A DNA stretch of 64,000 bases from Streptomyces sp. NBC_00457. Lineage in GTDB: Bacteria > Actinomycetota > Actinomycetes > Streptomycetales > Streptomycetaceae. Made by a program: the position numbers and the translations under genes. Of this stretch, positions 24,740 to 34,208 are shown piece after piece. The DNA is taken from assembly GCF_036014015.1 (NCBI RefSeq), contig NZ_CP107905.1, positions 1,612,001-1,676,000 on the forward strand, in the 5' to 3' direction. Position 1 is the first letter of the stretch, and each line of letters opens with the position of its first letter. Below the pieces are notes generated by a model that saw only the letters and a program-made list of their open reading frames with translations, ran no database searches and had not been told where the DNA came from.

Positions 24740-27124
24740 TCAGGCATTCCACGTCCACTCGGCGACCTCGGGCATGTCCGTGCCGTACTCGCGGATCCAG
24801 GCCTGGTGGCGGGTGCGGGCGTCCGCCATCGACTGGCGTACGGCGGCTGCACGGACGGCGAGGTCGGGGACGCGGTCGATGACGTCCATGACCAACCGGT
24901 ACCGGTCGAGGTCGTTGCGCACCACCATGTCGAAGGGAGTCGTCGTGGTGCCCGACTCCTTGTAGCCGCGCACGTGCAGGTTCCCGTGCCCGGTGCGGCG
25001 GTAGGCGAGACGGTGGATCAGCCACGGGTAGCCGTGGTAGGCGAAGATCACCGGCTTGTCCTTGGTGAACAGGCCGTCGTACTCGAAGTCGCTCATCCCG
25101 TGCGGGTGTTCCTCGCGCGGCAGCAGCCTCGTCATGTCGACGACGTTCACGACCCGGACGGCCAGCTCCGGCAGGTGGCGGCGCAGCAACTGCGCGGCGG
25201 CCAGCACTTCCTGGGTGGGAACGTCGCCCGCGCAGGCCAGTACGACATCGGGCTCGCCGCCGTTCTCAGTGCCCGCCCAGTCCCAGATCCCGGCGCCGCG
25301 CGCGCAGTGGGCACGGGCCTGGTCCATGGACAGCCAGTCGAAGCAGGGCTGCTTGCCTGCCACGATCACGTTGACGTAGTCGCGGCTGCGCAGGGCGTGG
25401 TCCGCCACGGACAGCAGCGTGTTGGCGTCCGGCGGCAGATACACACGTACTACCTCGGGGCTCTTGTTGAGTACGTGGTCGACGAAACCGGGGTCCTGGT
25501 GGGAGAAGCCGTTGTGGTCCTGGCGCCACACATGCGACGTCAGCAGGTAGTTGAGTGAGGCGATCGGGGCCCGCCACGCCAAGTCCCGCGATGTCTTGAG
25601 CCACTTGATGTGCTGGTTGACCATCGAGTCGACGATGTGTACGAACGCCTCGTAGCAGGAGAACAAGCCGTGCCGACCGGTGAGGACGTAGCCCTCCAGC
25701 CAGCCCTGGCAGGTGTGTTCGGAGAGGATCTCCATCACCCGGCCATGGCGGTCCAGATGTTCGTCCACCGGAAGGGTCTGGGCCTGCCAGGCCTTGCCAC
25801 TGGCGTCGAACACGGCCTGCAGCCGGTTCGACGCGGTCTCGTCCGGGCCGACCACACGGAAGTCGCGGCGGGCGGAAGTGTCGTGCATGACCTGTTCGAG
25901 GAGGTCGCCGAGGACCCGGGTGGGCTCGTGCAGGGTGACCCCGGGCTTGTCGACGGGTACGGCGAAGCGGTCGAGGGGCTTGATCGGCAGTTCGCGTACC
26001 AGCAGGCCGCCATTGGCGTACGGGGTGGAACCCATCCTCCGGTCCCCCTCGGGCACACACGCGAGGACGTCCGCGACCGGGCGCCCGTCGGCGTCGAAGA
26101 GTTCCTCGGGGCGGTACGAACGCAGCCACGCCTCCAGCTGCCGCAGGTGGTCGGGGTTCTCACGGACTCCGGCGAGCGGGACCTGGTGGGCACGCCACGT
26201 GCCCTCGACCGGCACCCCGTCCACCTCCGCCGGGCCGGTCCAGCCCTTCGGCGTACGCAGCACGATCATGGGCCAGTGGACGCGCTCGGCGATGCCCTCC
26301 GCGCGTGCCGTGCGCTGCATCAGGGCGATGCGGTTCAGGGCCTCGTCGAAGGCGCCGGCCAGGGCGCGGTGGACCTGGGCGGGATCGTCGCCGGTCACGT
26401 GAATCGGGTCGTGGCCGTACCCCCGCAGGAGAGCGTCGAGTTCGGGCTCGGGGATACGGGACAGCACCGTCGGGTTGGCGATCTTGTAGCCGTTCAGGTG
26501 CAGGATCGGCAGTACGGCACCGTCGTGGACGGGGTCGAGGAACTTGTTGGAGTGCCAGGAGGCGGCCAGCGGTCCGGTCTCCGCCTCACCGTCGCCGATC
26601 ACACAGGCGACCAGCAGCTGCGGGTTGTCGAAGGCTGCGCCGTACGCGTGGGACAGCGCGTACCCCAGCTCGCCGCCCTCGTGGATGGAGCCCGGGGTCT
26701 CCGGCGCGACGTGGCTCGGCACTCCGCCGGGGAACGAGAACTGCCGGAACAGCCGCTCCATGCCCGCCGCGTCCCGGGACACGTCCGGATAGGTGTCGCT
26801 GTAGCTCCCCTCCAGCCAGGAGTTCGCGACCACGGACGGACCGCCGTGCCCCGGCCCCCAGACACACAATGCGTCGAGGCCACGATCCCTGATCACCCGG
26901 TTGAGGTGGGTGTACACGAGGTTCAGGCCGGGCGAGGTCCCCCAGTGGCCGAGCAGACGCGGCTTGATGTGCTCCGGCTTGAGGGGCTCGGTCAGCAGAG
27001 GGTTGGCCAGCAGGTAGATCTGGCCCGCGGCGAGATAATTGGCTGCCCGCCAGTGGGCGTCCAGGGTGCGCAGTTCCTCATCGGTCAGTACGGTGCTGCT
27101 GTCCTGGTGTTCGGCCTTGGGCAT
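24740..27124 (-). CDS. xfp: Phosphoketolase (xylulose 5-P / fructose 6-P)
   Basis: 794 residues, the usual family length. A TPP enzyme that splits xylulose 5-P or fructose 6-P with Pi into acetyl phosphate and erythrose/glyceraldehyde phosphate. Motifs are [18 protein letters not shown] (near 58), the TPP motif [17 protein letters not shown] (near 184), and [17 protein letters not shown] precedes ATG 27124. Acetyl phosphate could be turned into ATP without oxygen by acetate kinase (not in the window). The start is 35 bases from the divergent ppk2 start, so promoters must overlap or lie inside the genes. Confidence 0.95.
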   Translation of the reverse strand: MPKAEHQDSSTVLTDEELRTLDAHWRAANYLAAGQIYLLANPLLTEPLKPEHIKPRLLGHWGTSPGLNLVYTHLNRVIRDRGLDALCVWGPGHGGPSVVANSWLEGSYSDTYPDVSRDAAGMERLFRQFSFPGGVPSHVAPETPGSIHEGGELGYALSHAYGAAFDNPQLLVACVIGDGEAETGPLAASWHSNKFLDPVHDGAVLPILHLNGYKIANPTVLSRIPEPELDALLRGYGHDPIHVTGDDPAQVHRALAGAFDEALNRIALMQRTARAEGIAERVHWPMIVLRTPKGWTGPAEVDGVPVEGTWRAHQVPLAGVRENPDHLRQLEAWLRSYRPEELFDADGRPVADVLACVPEGDRRMGSTPYANGGLLVRELPIKPLDRFAVPVDKPGVTLHEPTRVLGDLLEQVMHDTSARRDFRVVGPDETASNRLQAVFDASGKAWQAQTLPVDEHLDRHGRVMEILSEHTCQGWLEGYVLTGRHGLFSCYEAFVHIVDSMVNQHIKWLKTSRDLAWRAPIASLNYLLTSHVWRQDHNGFSHQDPGFVDHVLNKSPEVVRVYLPPDANTLLSVADHALRSRDYVNVIVAGKQPCFDWLSMDQARAHCARGAGIWDWAGTENGGEPDVVLACAGDVPTQEVLAAAQLLRRHLPELAVRVVNVVDMTRLLPREEHPHGMSDFEYDGLFTKDKPVIFAYHGYPWLIHRLAYRRTGHGNLHVRGYKESGTTTTPFDMVVRNDLDRYRLVMDVIDRVPDLAVRAAAVRQSMADARTRHQAWIREYGTDMPEVAEWTWNA

Positions 27125-27159
27125 GGTGACTCCGTAAGTCATCGATGGGTGGAGGCGGC

Positions 27160-27963
27160 ATGGCCGGCAAGAAGGCAACGACGCTGCCGCGCAAGACGTA
27201 CGAGCAGGAACTGCTCCGCCTGCAGACGGAGTTGGTCAAGCTTCAGGAGTGGGTCCGTACCGAGGGCGCACGTCTGGTCGTCGTGTTCGAGGGGCGGGAC
27301 GCGGCGGGCAAGGGAAGCACCATCAAGCGTGTCGCGGAACACCTCAATCCGCGAGTCGCCCGCATCGTCGCGCTGCCCACGCCGACCGAGCGCGAGCGCA
27401 CCCAGTGGTACTTCCAGCGGTACGTCGAGCATCTGCCGGCCGCCGGGGAAATCGTGCTGTTCGACCGCAGCTGGTACAACCGCGCCGGCGTCGAGCACGT
27501 CATGGGCTTCTGTACGAAGGAGGAGCACCAGCTCTTCCTTCGCCAGTGCCCGATTTTCGAGCGGATGCTCGTGGAAGCGGGCGTCCTGCTCCGCAAGTAC
27601 TGGTTCTCGGTGAGCGACGCCGTGCAGGAGGAGCGATTTCGGCGTCGGCTGAACGATCCGGTGCGCCGCTGGAAGCTCTCCCCGATGGACCTGGAGTCGA
27701 TCACCCGTTGGGAGGCGTACTCCCGGGCGAAGGACGAGATGCTGGTGCACACCGACATCTCGGAAGCACCGTGGTACGTCGTCGAGAGCGACGACAAGCG
27801 CCGGGCGCGCATCAACATGATCGCTCATTTGCTGAGTTCCGTGCCGTACAACGAGGTACCGCTGCCGGTTCTGGAGTTTCCGGAGCGGCCGCCGTCGACC
27901 GGCTATGTGCGTCCGCCGCGCGATCTTCAGACCTACGTCCCGGATCACGCGGCGACCCTCTGA
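27160..27963 (+). CDS. ppk2: Polyphosphate kinase 2 (single-domain PPK2)
   Basis: 267 residues. It transfers phosphate between polyphosphate and nucleoside (mono/di)phosphates. Walker A is [16 protein letters not shown] (about 44-59) and Walker B is [18 protein letters not shown] (about 99-116); [20 protein letters not shown] is also typical. ATG 27160 is chosen for the GGAGG just upstream; an ATG at 27145 lies before it. It can make ATP or GTP from polyphosphate when respiration stops, fitting the PPi/polyP energy theme. It converges with the USP gene at 27969, 5 bases away. Confidence 0.92.
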   Translation: MAGKKATTLPRKTYEQELLRLQTELVKLQEWVRTEGARLVVVFEGRDAAGKGSTIKRVAEHLNPRVARIVALPTPTERERTQWYFQRYVEHLPAAGEIVLFDRSWYNRAGVEHVMGFCTKEEHQLFLRQCPIFERMLVEAGVLLRKYWFSVSDAVQEERFRRRLNDPVRRWKLSPMDLESITRWEAYSRAKDEMLVHTDISEAPWYVVESDDKRRARINMIAHLLSSVPYNEVPLPVLEFPERPPSTGYVRPPRDLQTYVPDHAATL

Positions 27964-27968
27964 CCCGC

Positions 27969-28847
27969 TCACGCCGGCTGCGGTACCACGGCGACCGGGC
28001 AGGCGGCGTGGTGCAGCACCATGTGGGCGACGCGGCCGAACTGGAGCCCGAAGTGGCCGCGGCGACGGTGGGCCCCGACGACGAGGAGATCTGCCCCGGC
28101 GGAAGCCTCCACGAGCACGTTGCCGGCCGCTCCCTCGACGGTCCTGCGGCGCACCTTGACCGACGGGTGCTCCGCCGCGGCGTCGCGCAGTGCCGTCTCC
28201 AGGAGCTCCGCGGCATGCTGCTCGTGGTAGTGGGCCGGCTCCCCGGCCGGCAAGGGGTGATCGGTGGGCTCGTGCGCCGGGCGCCGCCAGGCCCGTACGG
28301 CATGCAGCGTGGAATACCGGTCGGCCGCCTCCTGGAAGGCGAAGCGCACCACGTCCGGGCTCGTGTCCTCGCCGACACCGAGCACGATGCGCTGGTCGAG
28401 TCCGACCCGACCGCCGTTGCCCCGCAACACGATCACCGGGCAGTCGGCGCGGGCGGCGACCGCGAGGCTGACGGAACCGAGCAGCAACTCGGCGATGCCT
28501 CCGCGGCCACGCGTGCCCAGGACCAGGGCGGAGGCGTTGCGGCCCGCGTGCAGCAGCGCGGACACCGGCTCCTCCGGCAGGACCTCGGTGGAGATCTTCA
28601 CGTTCGCCTCGCGTCGCTGGGCACGCTTGGCCGCGGTATCGACGATCTTGTCGGCGAGTATCTGCTCGGACGTCCTGCCCAGGTCGCGGGCGAGCGCGGC
28701 ACCCTCGTAGCGCTCCCAGAGGGAGGCGTACACCAGCCGCAGCGGTACTCCGCGCAGGGCGGCCTCCTCCGCCGCCCAGTCGACGGCACGCATGCTCGGC
28801 TCGGAGCCGTCGACGCCCACGACCAGAGGGAGTCCCACGGGAATCAC
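27969..28847 (-). CDS. Universal stress protein, tandem UspA domains (D)
   Basis: 292 residues. The GTG start at 28847 overlaps the AdhP stop (GTGA), so it is translationally coupled to the dehydrogenase. Domain 1 (LPLVVGVDGSEPSMRAVDWA) has the ATP signature GTRGRGGIAELLLGS; domain 2 ends VAHMVLHHAACPVAVV. Operonic pairing of a USP with a dehydrogenase is a recurring layout in DosR-like loci; it may tune metabolism to energy charge (inference). Confidence 0.9.
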   Translation of the reverse strand: MIPVGLPLVVGVDGSEPSMRAVDWAAEEAALRGVPLRLVYASLWERYEGAALARDLGRTSEQILADKIVDTAAKRAQRREANVKISTEVLPEEPVSALLHAGRNASALVLGTRGRGGIAELLLGSVSLAVAARADCPVIVLRGNGGRVGLDQRIVLGVGEDTSPDVVRFAFQEAADRYSTLHAVRAWRRPAHEPTDHPLPAGEPAHYHEQHAAELLETALRDAAAEHPSVKVRRRTVEGAAGNVLVEASAGADLLVVGAHRRRGHFGLQFGRVAHMVLHHAACPVAVVPQPA

Positions 28848-29860
28848 AGGCCCAGGTCGAAGACGATCCGGGCCTTGATCTGACCGCGGAGTACGTCGTC
28901 GATGGACTCGTTGACGGAGGCGAGCGGACGGGTCTCGTGGATGACCTTCGTCCGGCCGGCCGCGTGCAGCTGGAACACCTCGGCGAGGTCCTGCCGCGTG
29001 CCCACGATGGAGCCGATCACCGAGGTGCCGTTGAGTACCGTGTCGAAGATCGGAACCTGGATCGTGCCGTGCGCCGGAAGGGCCACCATGACCAGCTTGC
29101 CGCCGCGCCGTAGCCCGGAGTTGACAGCGGTGAACGCGGCCTCGTTCACCGCGAGCGCGATCGCGGCGTGCGCTCCGCCGTGCCGCTTGAGCACGTCGGC
29201 CACGTCCTGCTTGCGAGCGTCGATGACCAGGTCGGCGCCGAGCTCCGCGGCAAGTTCGAGCTTGTCGTCGGTGACGTCGATGGCCGCCACGGTCGCCCCG
29301 GCGATCTTCGCGTACTGCACCGCGAGGTGGCCGAGTCCGCCGACGCCGGAGATCGCGACGAGCTGACTGGGCCGGACGTCTGCGACCTTGAGGGCCTTGT
29401 ACGTGGTGACGCCCGCGCAGGTCAGTGGTGCGGCGTCGAACGCGGTGACGCCTTCGGGCACCGGCTGTGCGTAGTCGGCCCAGGCCAGCATCTTCTCGGC
29501 GTACCCGCCGTCGCAGCCGTACCCGGTGTTGATCTGCTGCTCGCACAGCGTCTCCCAGCCGGACAGGCAGTGCTCGCACCGCCCGCAGGCCTTGCCCAGC
29601 CACGGCACGGCGACCCGCTGCCCCAGGGCGAGGTGGGTGACACCATCTCCGAGGGCCTCGACAAGTCCGACGCCCTCGTGGCCGGGTACGAACGGCGGGT
29701 TCGGCTTGACCGGCCAGTCGCCGTGGGCCGCGTGGATGTCGGTGTGGCACAGCCCGGAGGCCTCCACTCGGACGCGGACCTGACCGGGGCCGGGTTGGGG
29801 ATCGGGGCGCTCTTCGATGACGAGGGGTTCGCCGAATGCTCGTACGACCGCTGCCTTCAT
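28844..29860 (-). CDS. adhP: Zinc-dependent alcohol dehydrogenase, AdhP-like
   Basis: 338 residues, close to E. coli AdhP in length and motifs: ASGLCHTDIHAAHGDWP, PFVPGHEGVGLVEALGDGV (catalytic zinc), CGRCEHCLSGWETLC (structural zinc), VAISGVGGLGHLAVQYAK (Rossmann), SIVGTRQDLAEVFQ. It interconverts ethanol and acetaldehyde with NAD(H). AAGGAA precedes ATG 29860. The gap to the USP at 29886 is 25 bases, so USP E, adhP and USP D form one minus-strand operon driven from box 10. Confidence 0.92.
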   Translation of the reverse strand: MKAAVVRAFGEPLVIEERPDPQPGPGQVRVRVEASGLCHTDIHAAHGDWPVKPNPPFVPGHEGVGLVEALGDGVTHLALGQRVAVPWLGKACGRCEHCLSGWETLCEQQINTGYGCDGGYAEKMLAWADYAQPVPEGVTAFDAAPLTCAGVTTYKALKVADVRPSQLVAISGVGGLGHLAVQYAKIAGATVAAIDVTDDKLELAAELGADLVIDARKQDVADVLKRHGGAHAAIALAVNEAAFTAVNSGLRRGGKLVMVALPAHGTIQVPIFDTVLNGTSVIGSIVGTRQDLAEVFQLHAAGRTKVIHETRPLASVNESIDDVLRGQIKARIVFDLGL

Positions 29861-29885
29861 GGTGACAATTCCTTCGGTGGGTGCG

Positions 29886-30791
29886 TCAGCTGTGCGCGAC
29901 GACGGCGACGGGGGCGGTGGCGTGGTGCAGGACGGCGTGCGCGACGGGGCCGATGTGGGTACCGATCGGGCTGCGCCGGATCCGGCGGCCGACGACGACA
30001 AGGGAGGCCTCGCGGGAGGCGTCAACCAGGTGGTTGGCCGGGCTGCCGGAGCTGGACTCCTCGCTCACCTCCACCGCCGGGTACTTCTGGCGCCAGGGAC
30101 GCAGTGCCTCGCTGAGGGCCGCGGCCTGCTGCCGGGCGATGTCGCTGTGCTGGTCGAGGTCGGCGGACAGGCCGTAGACGTAGTACGGCGGCAGGTTCCA
30201 GCCGTGAACGACCCGCAGGGCCGTGTCACGGCGGGTAGCCGCGTCGAAGGCGAACTCGATCACAGAGTCGTCCGGGTTGTCGATGTCGAGCCCGAGGACG
30301 ACGGGCCGGTACGGGGCCGCGGCCGACGGGATGCCCACCGGGTCCTTCTCGTGCTCGTCGGCGGCCTGCTCCCAGGCTCGGACCAGCACAACGGGCTGCT
30401 CGGCGCGCGCCAGGACGAGCATCCCGACGGAGCCCATCATGAACCCGCCGAAACCGCTCAGGCCGCGGGAGCCCAGGACCAGCAGTGCGGCGTCCTTCGC
30501 CAGCTCCGACAGCACGTCGGCGGGACGTCCGCTGCGGTGCTCGGCGACGACCTCGACACCGGGGTGCCGCAGCCGGAGGCCTTCGGCGGATTCGCGGGGA
30601 ACCCGCTCGGTCCAGTGCGCATGCGTCTCGGGGCCGAGGAGCGGGGCCTGCGCCATGGGATCGGGCACCGGCTCCCAGACATGAACGACCTTGAGCGGCA
30701 GACCGCGCAGCTTCGCTTCCCGGGCCGCCCATTCGGCGGCGGCCCGGCTCTCGGGTGAGCCGTCGAGACCCACGATGACCGTGCGGAGCAT
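29886..30791 (-). CDS. Universal stress protein, tandem UspA domains (E)
   Basis: 301 residues. Domain 1 (MLRTVIVGLDGSPESRAAAE) carries GSRGLSGFGGFMMGS; domain 2 ends IGPVAHAVLHHATAPVAVV. AGGTGGAG precedes ATG 30791. It is the closest paralogue of USP B (14355-15203), and both lie beside near-identical DoxX genes. A perfect DevR-like box is 83 bases upstream. First gene of the USP E-adhP-USP D run. Confidence 0.92.
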   Translation of the reverse strand: MLRTVIVGLDGSPESRAAAEWAAREAKLRGLPLKVVHVWEPVPDPMAQAPLLGPETHAHWTERVPRESAEGLRLRHPGVEVVAEHRSGRPADVLSELAKDAALLVLGSRGLSGFGGFMMGSVGMLVLARAEQPVVLVRAWEQAADEHEKDPVGIPSAAAPYRPVVLGLDIDNPDDSVIEFAFDAATRRDTALRVVHGWNLPPYYVYGLSADLDQHSDIARQQAAALSEALRPWRQKYPAVEVSEESSSGSPANHLVDASREASLVVVGRRIRRSPIGTHIGPVAHAVLHHATAPVAVVAHS

Positions 30792-30873
30792 GATCTCCAC
30801 CTCCTGGATCGGTGACCCGATCCCAGCGTCGTTGTTGCAGGGGTTGGTGGGCAGGGGCCGCAGGGCCCCAAGG

Positions 30874-30889
30874 AGGGCCGATCGGCCCA
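30874..30889. promoter_or_regulatory. DevR/OsdR-like box 10 (perfect core)
   Basis: AGGGCCGATCGGCCCA with a fully symmetric 14-bp core GGGCCGATCGGCCC, 83 bases upstream of USP E. A second imperfect dyad (GGGGCCGCAGGGCCCC, 30854-30869) adjoins it. Confidence 0.6.
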
Positions 30890-30891
30890 GT

Positions 30892-30930
30892 CGACACGGC
30901 GGGGCGCCGATGGCCGGCCCCGCCGTGTCG
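30892..30930 (-). terminator. Strong hairpin after DoxX copy 2
   Basis: CGACACGGCGGGGC (30892-30905) pairs perfectly with GCCCCGCCGTGTCG (30917-30930), a 14-bp stem 7 bases past the DoxX stop. It insulates DoxX from the USP E promoter. Confidence 0.75.
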
Positions 30931-30936
30931 GGCATG

Positions 30937-31545
30937 TCAGAGGAGCCAGTGGTTGCGGCTGACGAACGGCAACCGTGCCCAGGCCTTGCCCAGACCCCAG
31001 GTGGCGCCGGCGCCCGCAGCGGCCACAGCGACCAGGACCACGGCGTAGACGACGTGGTAATCGGCGAACGGATTGGTCGACATGCTCGCCGCACCATCCG
31101 ACAGGTGCTTCGCCGGCGGCCACTCCGCGACCCACATCAACGCCATCATCGCCGCCCCCGCCACCGCGGCCAGCCGCAGACCGACACCAGCGATCAGAGC
31201 CAGCCCCACGCCCAGCAGACCCAGCATGAACAGCCAGTCCGCCCAGCCATCCCCCGCCCACTCATGGAACGTCGACTCCATCGGCCCCACCGCAACACCA
31301 CTGAGAAAACCCATGGTCGGCGAACCACCATCGACCCAGCCCCTACCGGACGGGGTCGCGTAACCGAACCCGAACGTCTTGTCCAGGAACGCCCACAAGA
31401 AGACGAACCCGGTCAGCAACCGCAGCGACGCGAAAACATACGCACGCATCGCCGTCACCGCCTCAGCCGTCGAATCAGCGGATGTCCTGTGCAGGGACGG
31501 CAGGCGCAGTCCCAGGCGTCGGTGAGGGTGCTCGTGCACAGCCAT
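30937..31545 (-). CDS. DoxX-family membrane protein (copy 2)
   Basis: 202 residues, four hydrophobic segments, same start MAVHEHPH and same last 26 residues (WGLGKAWARLPFVSRNHWLL end) as copy 1. The first ~520 bases from the stop are about 95% identical to copy 1 at the DNA level, including silent positions, which implies recent duplication or gene conversion. AAGGGA precedes ATG 31545. Function as for copy 1: a membrane redox-associated protein of uncertain reaction. Confidence 0.85.
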   Translation of the reverse strand: MAVHEHPHRRLGLRLPSLHRTSADSTAEAVTAMRAYVFASLRLLTGFVFLWAFLDKTFGFGYATPSGRGWVDGGSPTMGFLSGVAVGPMESTFHEWAGDGWADWLFMLGLLGVGLALIAGVGLRLAAVAGAAMMALMWVAEWPPAKHLSDGAASMSTNPFADYHVVYAVVLVAVAAAGAGATWGLGKAWARLPFVSRNHWLL

Positions 31546-31651
31546 GTTGGTGTTCCCTTCGGGAATCCGAGGATGTCGGCTCGTTGCCTGACGCCCCTCA
31601 CTCTGGTGATGCGGCGGGGGTTCGCGCCTGATGCCGAAGGTCCGCGACGGC

Positions 31652-31667
31652 GGGTCTGAACGGCCCT
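31652..31667. promoter_or_regulatory. DevR/OsdR-like box 11 (weak)
   Basis: GGGTCTGAACGGCCCT: right half perfect, left half with two mismatches, between divergent DoxX copy 2 and SulP copy 2. Further GGGCC half-sites follow at 31674 and 31684. Confidence 0.3.
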
Positions 31668-31758
31668 TTCGGCAGGGCCGGTTGGGCCGATGGGGCAGGA
31701 GATGTCGCGGGTCGCCTCCCATCGGTGGATCCTGAGATCAGGCTGGGAGAGGAGGCAC

Positions 31759-33468
31759 ATGTCCCGGAGTTCGGGCGGGCGCGTCGCAGCGTGGCGCCGC
31801 CTTACGCCCGGGCTCGGCACCCTCACCGGGTACCGACGCACCTGGCTGAGGGGCGACCTGCTGGCCGGGATGACCGTGGCCGCGTACCTCGTCCCGCAGG
31901 TCATGGCATACGCCGGCGTGGCCGGTCTGCCACCGGTCGCCGGGCTGTGGGCGATCCTGCCGGCGCTCGCCCTGTACGCCCTGCTCGGCTCGTCGCGTCT
32001 GCTGTCGGTCGGCCCCGAGTCCACGACCGCATTGATGACGGCGACCGTGATCGCCCCACTCGCCGCCGGAGACCCCGCCCGTTACGCCACGCTGGCGGCC
32101 ACCCTCGCGCTCACGGTCGGGCTGCTGTGCCTGGTCGCCTGGGCCCTACGGCTGGGCTTCGTCGCCGATCTGCTCTCCCGGCCCGTCCTGATCGGCTATC
32201 TCGCGGGCGTGGCGCTGATCATGATGGTGGACCAACTGCCCAAGCTGACCGGCGTACGGACGACTGGCTCGGCCTTCTTCCCCCAACTGTGGTCCTTCGT
32301 AAGGCATACGGCACAGATCCACCCGGCCACCGCTCTGTTCTCCGCCTGCGCGCTCGTGTTCCTCTTCGCGGCGGCGCGATACCTGAATACGGTGCCGGGT
32401 CCGCTGCTGGTCGTGGTGCTCGCCACCGCGGCCGTGGCCGTCTTCGACCTGGACGACCGACACGGCATCAAAGTGATCGGAGAGGTACCGGCAGGGCTGC
32501 CCGACATCGCCCTGCCGGATCCGACCGAGTTGCCGCAGCTGGTGCTGCCCGCTCTCGGTGTCCTCCTCGTCGGCTACACCGACGTCATCCTGACCGCGCG
32601 CGCCTTCACCGTCCGCGACGACGAGGGCGGCCTCGACGCCAACCAGGAGTTCCTGGCTCTGGGCGCGGCCAACCTGGGCGCCAGTGCGGTGCACGGCTTC
32701 CCGGTCAGCAGCAGCGCCAGCCGCACCGCGCTCGCCTCCTCGGCGGGCGCCCGCAGCCAGGTGTACGCACTGGTCGCCGGCACGGCAGTGCTGGCCGTGC
32801 TGCTCTTCCTCAGCCCGCTGCTGACCCGCACGCCGTCGGCCGTGCTGGGCGCGCTCGTCGTCTACGCGGCCGTCCGCATGATCGACCTGGCGGGCTTCCG
32901 CCGGCTGGCCTCGTTCCGGCGCCGGGAGCTGCTGCTCGCGCTCGGTTGTCTGGCCGGGGTGCTGGCCCTGGACATCCTGTACGGCGTCCTGGTCGCGGTC
33001 GGCCTGTCGGTGGCCGAGCTGCTGACGCGGGTGGCCCGTCCGCACGACGCCGTCGAGGGGCTGGTCCCCGGGGTGGCCGGCATGCACGACGTGGACGACT
33101 ATCCCGAGGCCCGTACGATCCCCGGCCTGCTGGTCTATCGCTACGACTCGCCGCTGTTCTTCGCCAATGCCGAGGACTTCCACCGCCGGGCTCTGGCCGC
33201 CGTCGACGAACAGACGGGCCCGGTCCGCTGGTTCGTCCTCAACACCGAGGCCAACGTCGAGGTGGACATCACCGCCCTGGACGCCGTCGACGAACTGCGC
33301 CGCGAACTCGCCCACCGTGGCATCGTGTTCGCCCTCGCCCGCGTCAAACAGGACCTCATGGACGAACTCAAGGCATACGGTCTCGCGGATTCCGTCGGGT
33401 CGGACCTGATCTTCCCCACCTTGCCCACCGCCGTCGCCGCCTACCGGAAACGGTGCGGCGATCAGTAG
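31759..33468 (+). CDS. SulP-family anion transporter with STAS domain (copy 2)
   Basis: 569 residues. About 11 hydrophobic segments (RRTWLRGDLLAGMTVAAYLV, LLGSSRLLSVGPESTTALMT, GFPVSSSASRTALASSAGAR) and a C-terminal STAS domain (about 440-560; NVEVDITALDAVDELRRELA). It belongs to a different SulP subgroup from copy 1, as the substrate-site loop AYLVPQVMAYAGVAGLPP shows. GAGGAGG precedes ATG 31759. The anion (sulfate, bicarbonate, formate-like) cannot be told; the neighbouring PFL genes make formate efflux worth considering, but SulP members are not established formate channels. Confidence 0.88.
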   Translation: MSRSSGGRVAAWRRLTPGLGTLTGYRRTWLRGDLLAGMTVAAYLVPQVMAYAGVAGLPPVAGLWAILPALALYALLGSSRLLSVGPESTTALMTATVIAPLAAGDPARYATLAATLALTVGLLCLVAWALRLGFVADLLSRPVLIGYLAGVALIMMVDQLPKLTGVRTTGSAFFPQLWSFVRHTAQIHPATALFSACALVFLFAAARYLNTVPGPLLVVVLATAAVAVFDLDDRHGIKVIGEVPAGLPDIALPDPTELPQLVLPALGVLLVGYTDVILTARAFTVRDDEGGLDANQEFLALGAANLGASAVHGFPVSSSASRTALASSAGARSQVYALVAGTAVLAVLLFLSPLLTRTPSAVLGALVVYAAVRMIDLAGFRRLASFRRRELLLALGCLAGVLALDILYGVLVAVGLSVAELLTRVARPHDAVEGLVPGVAGMHDVDDYPEARTIPGLLVYRYDSPLFFANAEDFHRRALAAVDEQTGPVRWFVLNTEANVEVDITALDAVDELRRELAHRGIVFALARVKQDLMDELKAYGLADSVGSDLIFPTLPTAVAAYRKRCGDQ

Positions 33469-34208
33469 GCGTTCAGCCCCTGCTCGCGGAACATTTCCTG
33501 GACCCGCCGGACCATGTCGGGCCCCGGACTCGGCGTGCTCCGCAGCGGGAAGGGCAGACCGAGGGCCTCGTATTTCGCGGCGCCGAGTTTGTGGAACGGC
33601 AGGACGTCCACGCGATCGATGCTGGCGAGGCCTGCGAGGAAGCGGGCAAGGCCGTACACGGCCTCCGGTGAGTCGGTCCAGCCCGGTACCAGGACGTACC
33701 TGATCCACATCGGGACGCCGCATCGGTCCAGGCGGGTGGCGAAGTTCAGGGTGGGCGCGAGTTCACCGCCGGTCAGCTCCCGGTAGGTGCGAACGTCGAA
33801 GGACTTGATGTCCAGCAGCACCAGGTCGGTGTCGGCGAGGAGTTCGTCGCCGGCGCGGGCGCCGAGGAAGCCCGAGGTGTCGAGGGCGGTGTGCAGTCCC
33901 GCCTCCTTGCAGCGGCGCAGGACCTCGCCGGTGAAGGCGGGCTGGAGCAGCGGCTCGCCGCCCGTGACGGTCACTCCGCCGCCGGCCGTGGTGATGAAGG
34001 CGCGGTACTTCTCGATCTCCTCCATCACCTCCTCGACGGTCGCTTCCTTACCATCGCGCATGTGCCAGGTGTCGGGGTTGGCGCAGTACAGGCAGCGCAG
34101 CGGACAGCCGGAGACGAAGAGAACGAACCGGGTCCCGGGACCGTCCACGCCGGTGGACAGATCCCAGGAGTGGATCCGGCCGTTCATCGTCGCCGCCATC
34201 GTGCTCAC
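33462..34208 (-). CDS. pflA: Pyruvate formate-lyase activating enzyme (radical SAM)
   Basis: 248 residues. The radical-SAM cluster motif CPLRCLYC (CxxxCxxC, near 35-42) is intact; [19 protein letters not shown] and [12 protein letters not shown] are typical. It installs the glycyl radical on PFL using a 4Fe-4S cluster and SAM, an oxygen-sensitive reaction. The GTG start overlaps the pflB stop (GTGA); ATG 34199 is an alternative. Its stop overlaps the convergent sulP stop by 7 bases. Confidence 0.95.
   Translation of the reverse strand: MSTMAATMNGRIHSWDLSTGVDGPGTRFVLFVSGCPLRCLYCANPDTWHMRDGKEATVEEVMEEIEKYRAFITTAGGGVTVTGGEPLLQPAFTGEVLRRCKEAGLHTALDTSGFLGARAGDELLADTDLVLLDIKSFDVRTYRELTGGELAPTLNFATRLDRCGVPMWIRYVLVPGWTDSPEAVYGLARFLAGLASIDRVDVLPFHKLGAAKYEALGLPFPLRSTPSPGPDMVRRVQEMFREQGLNAY

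Noticed and set aside
32146..33723. Open frame of 525 codons antisense to SulP copy 2.
   Set aside because: Overlaps a clear SulP gene and pflA; repetitive charged composition only.
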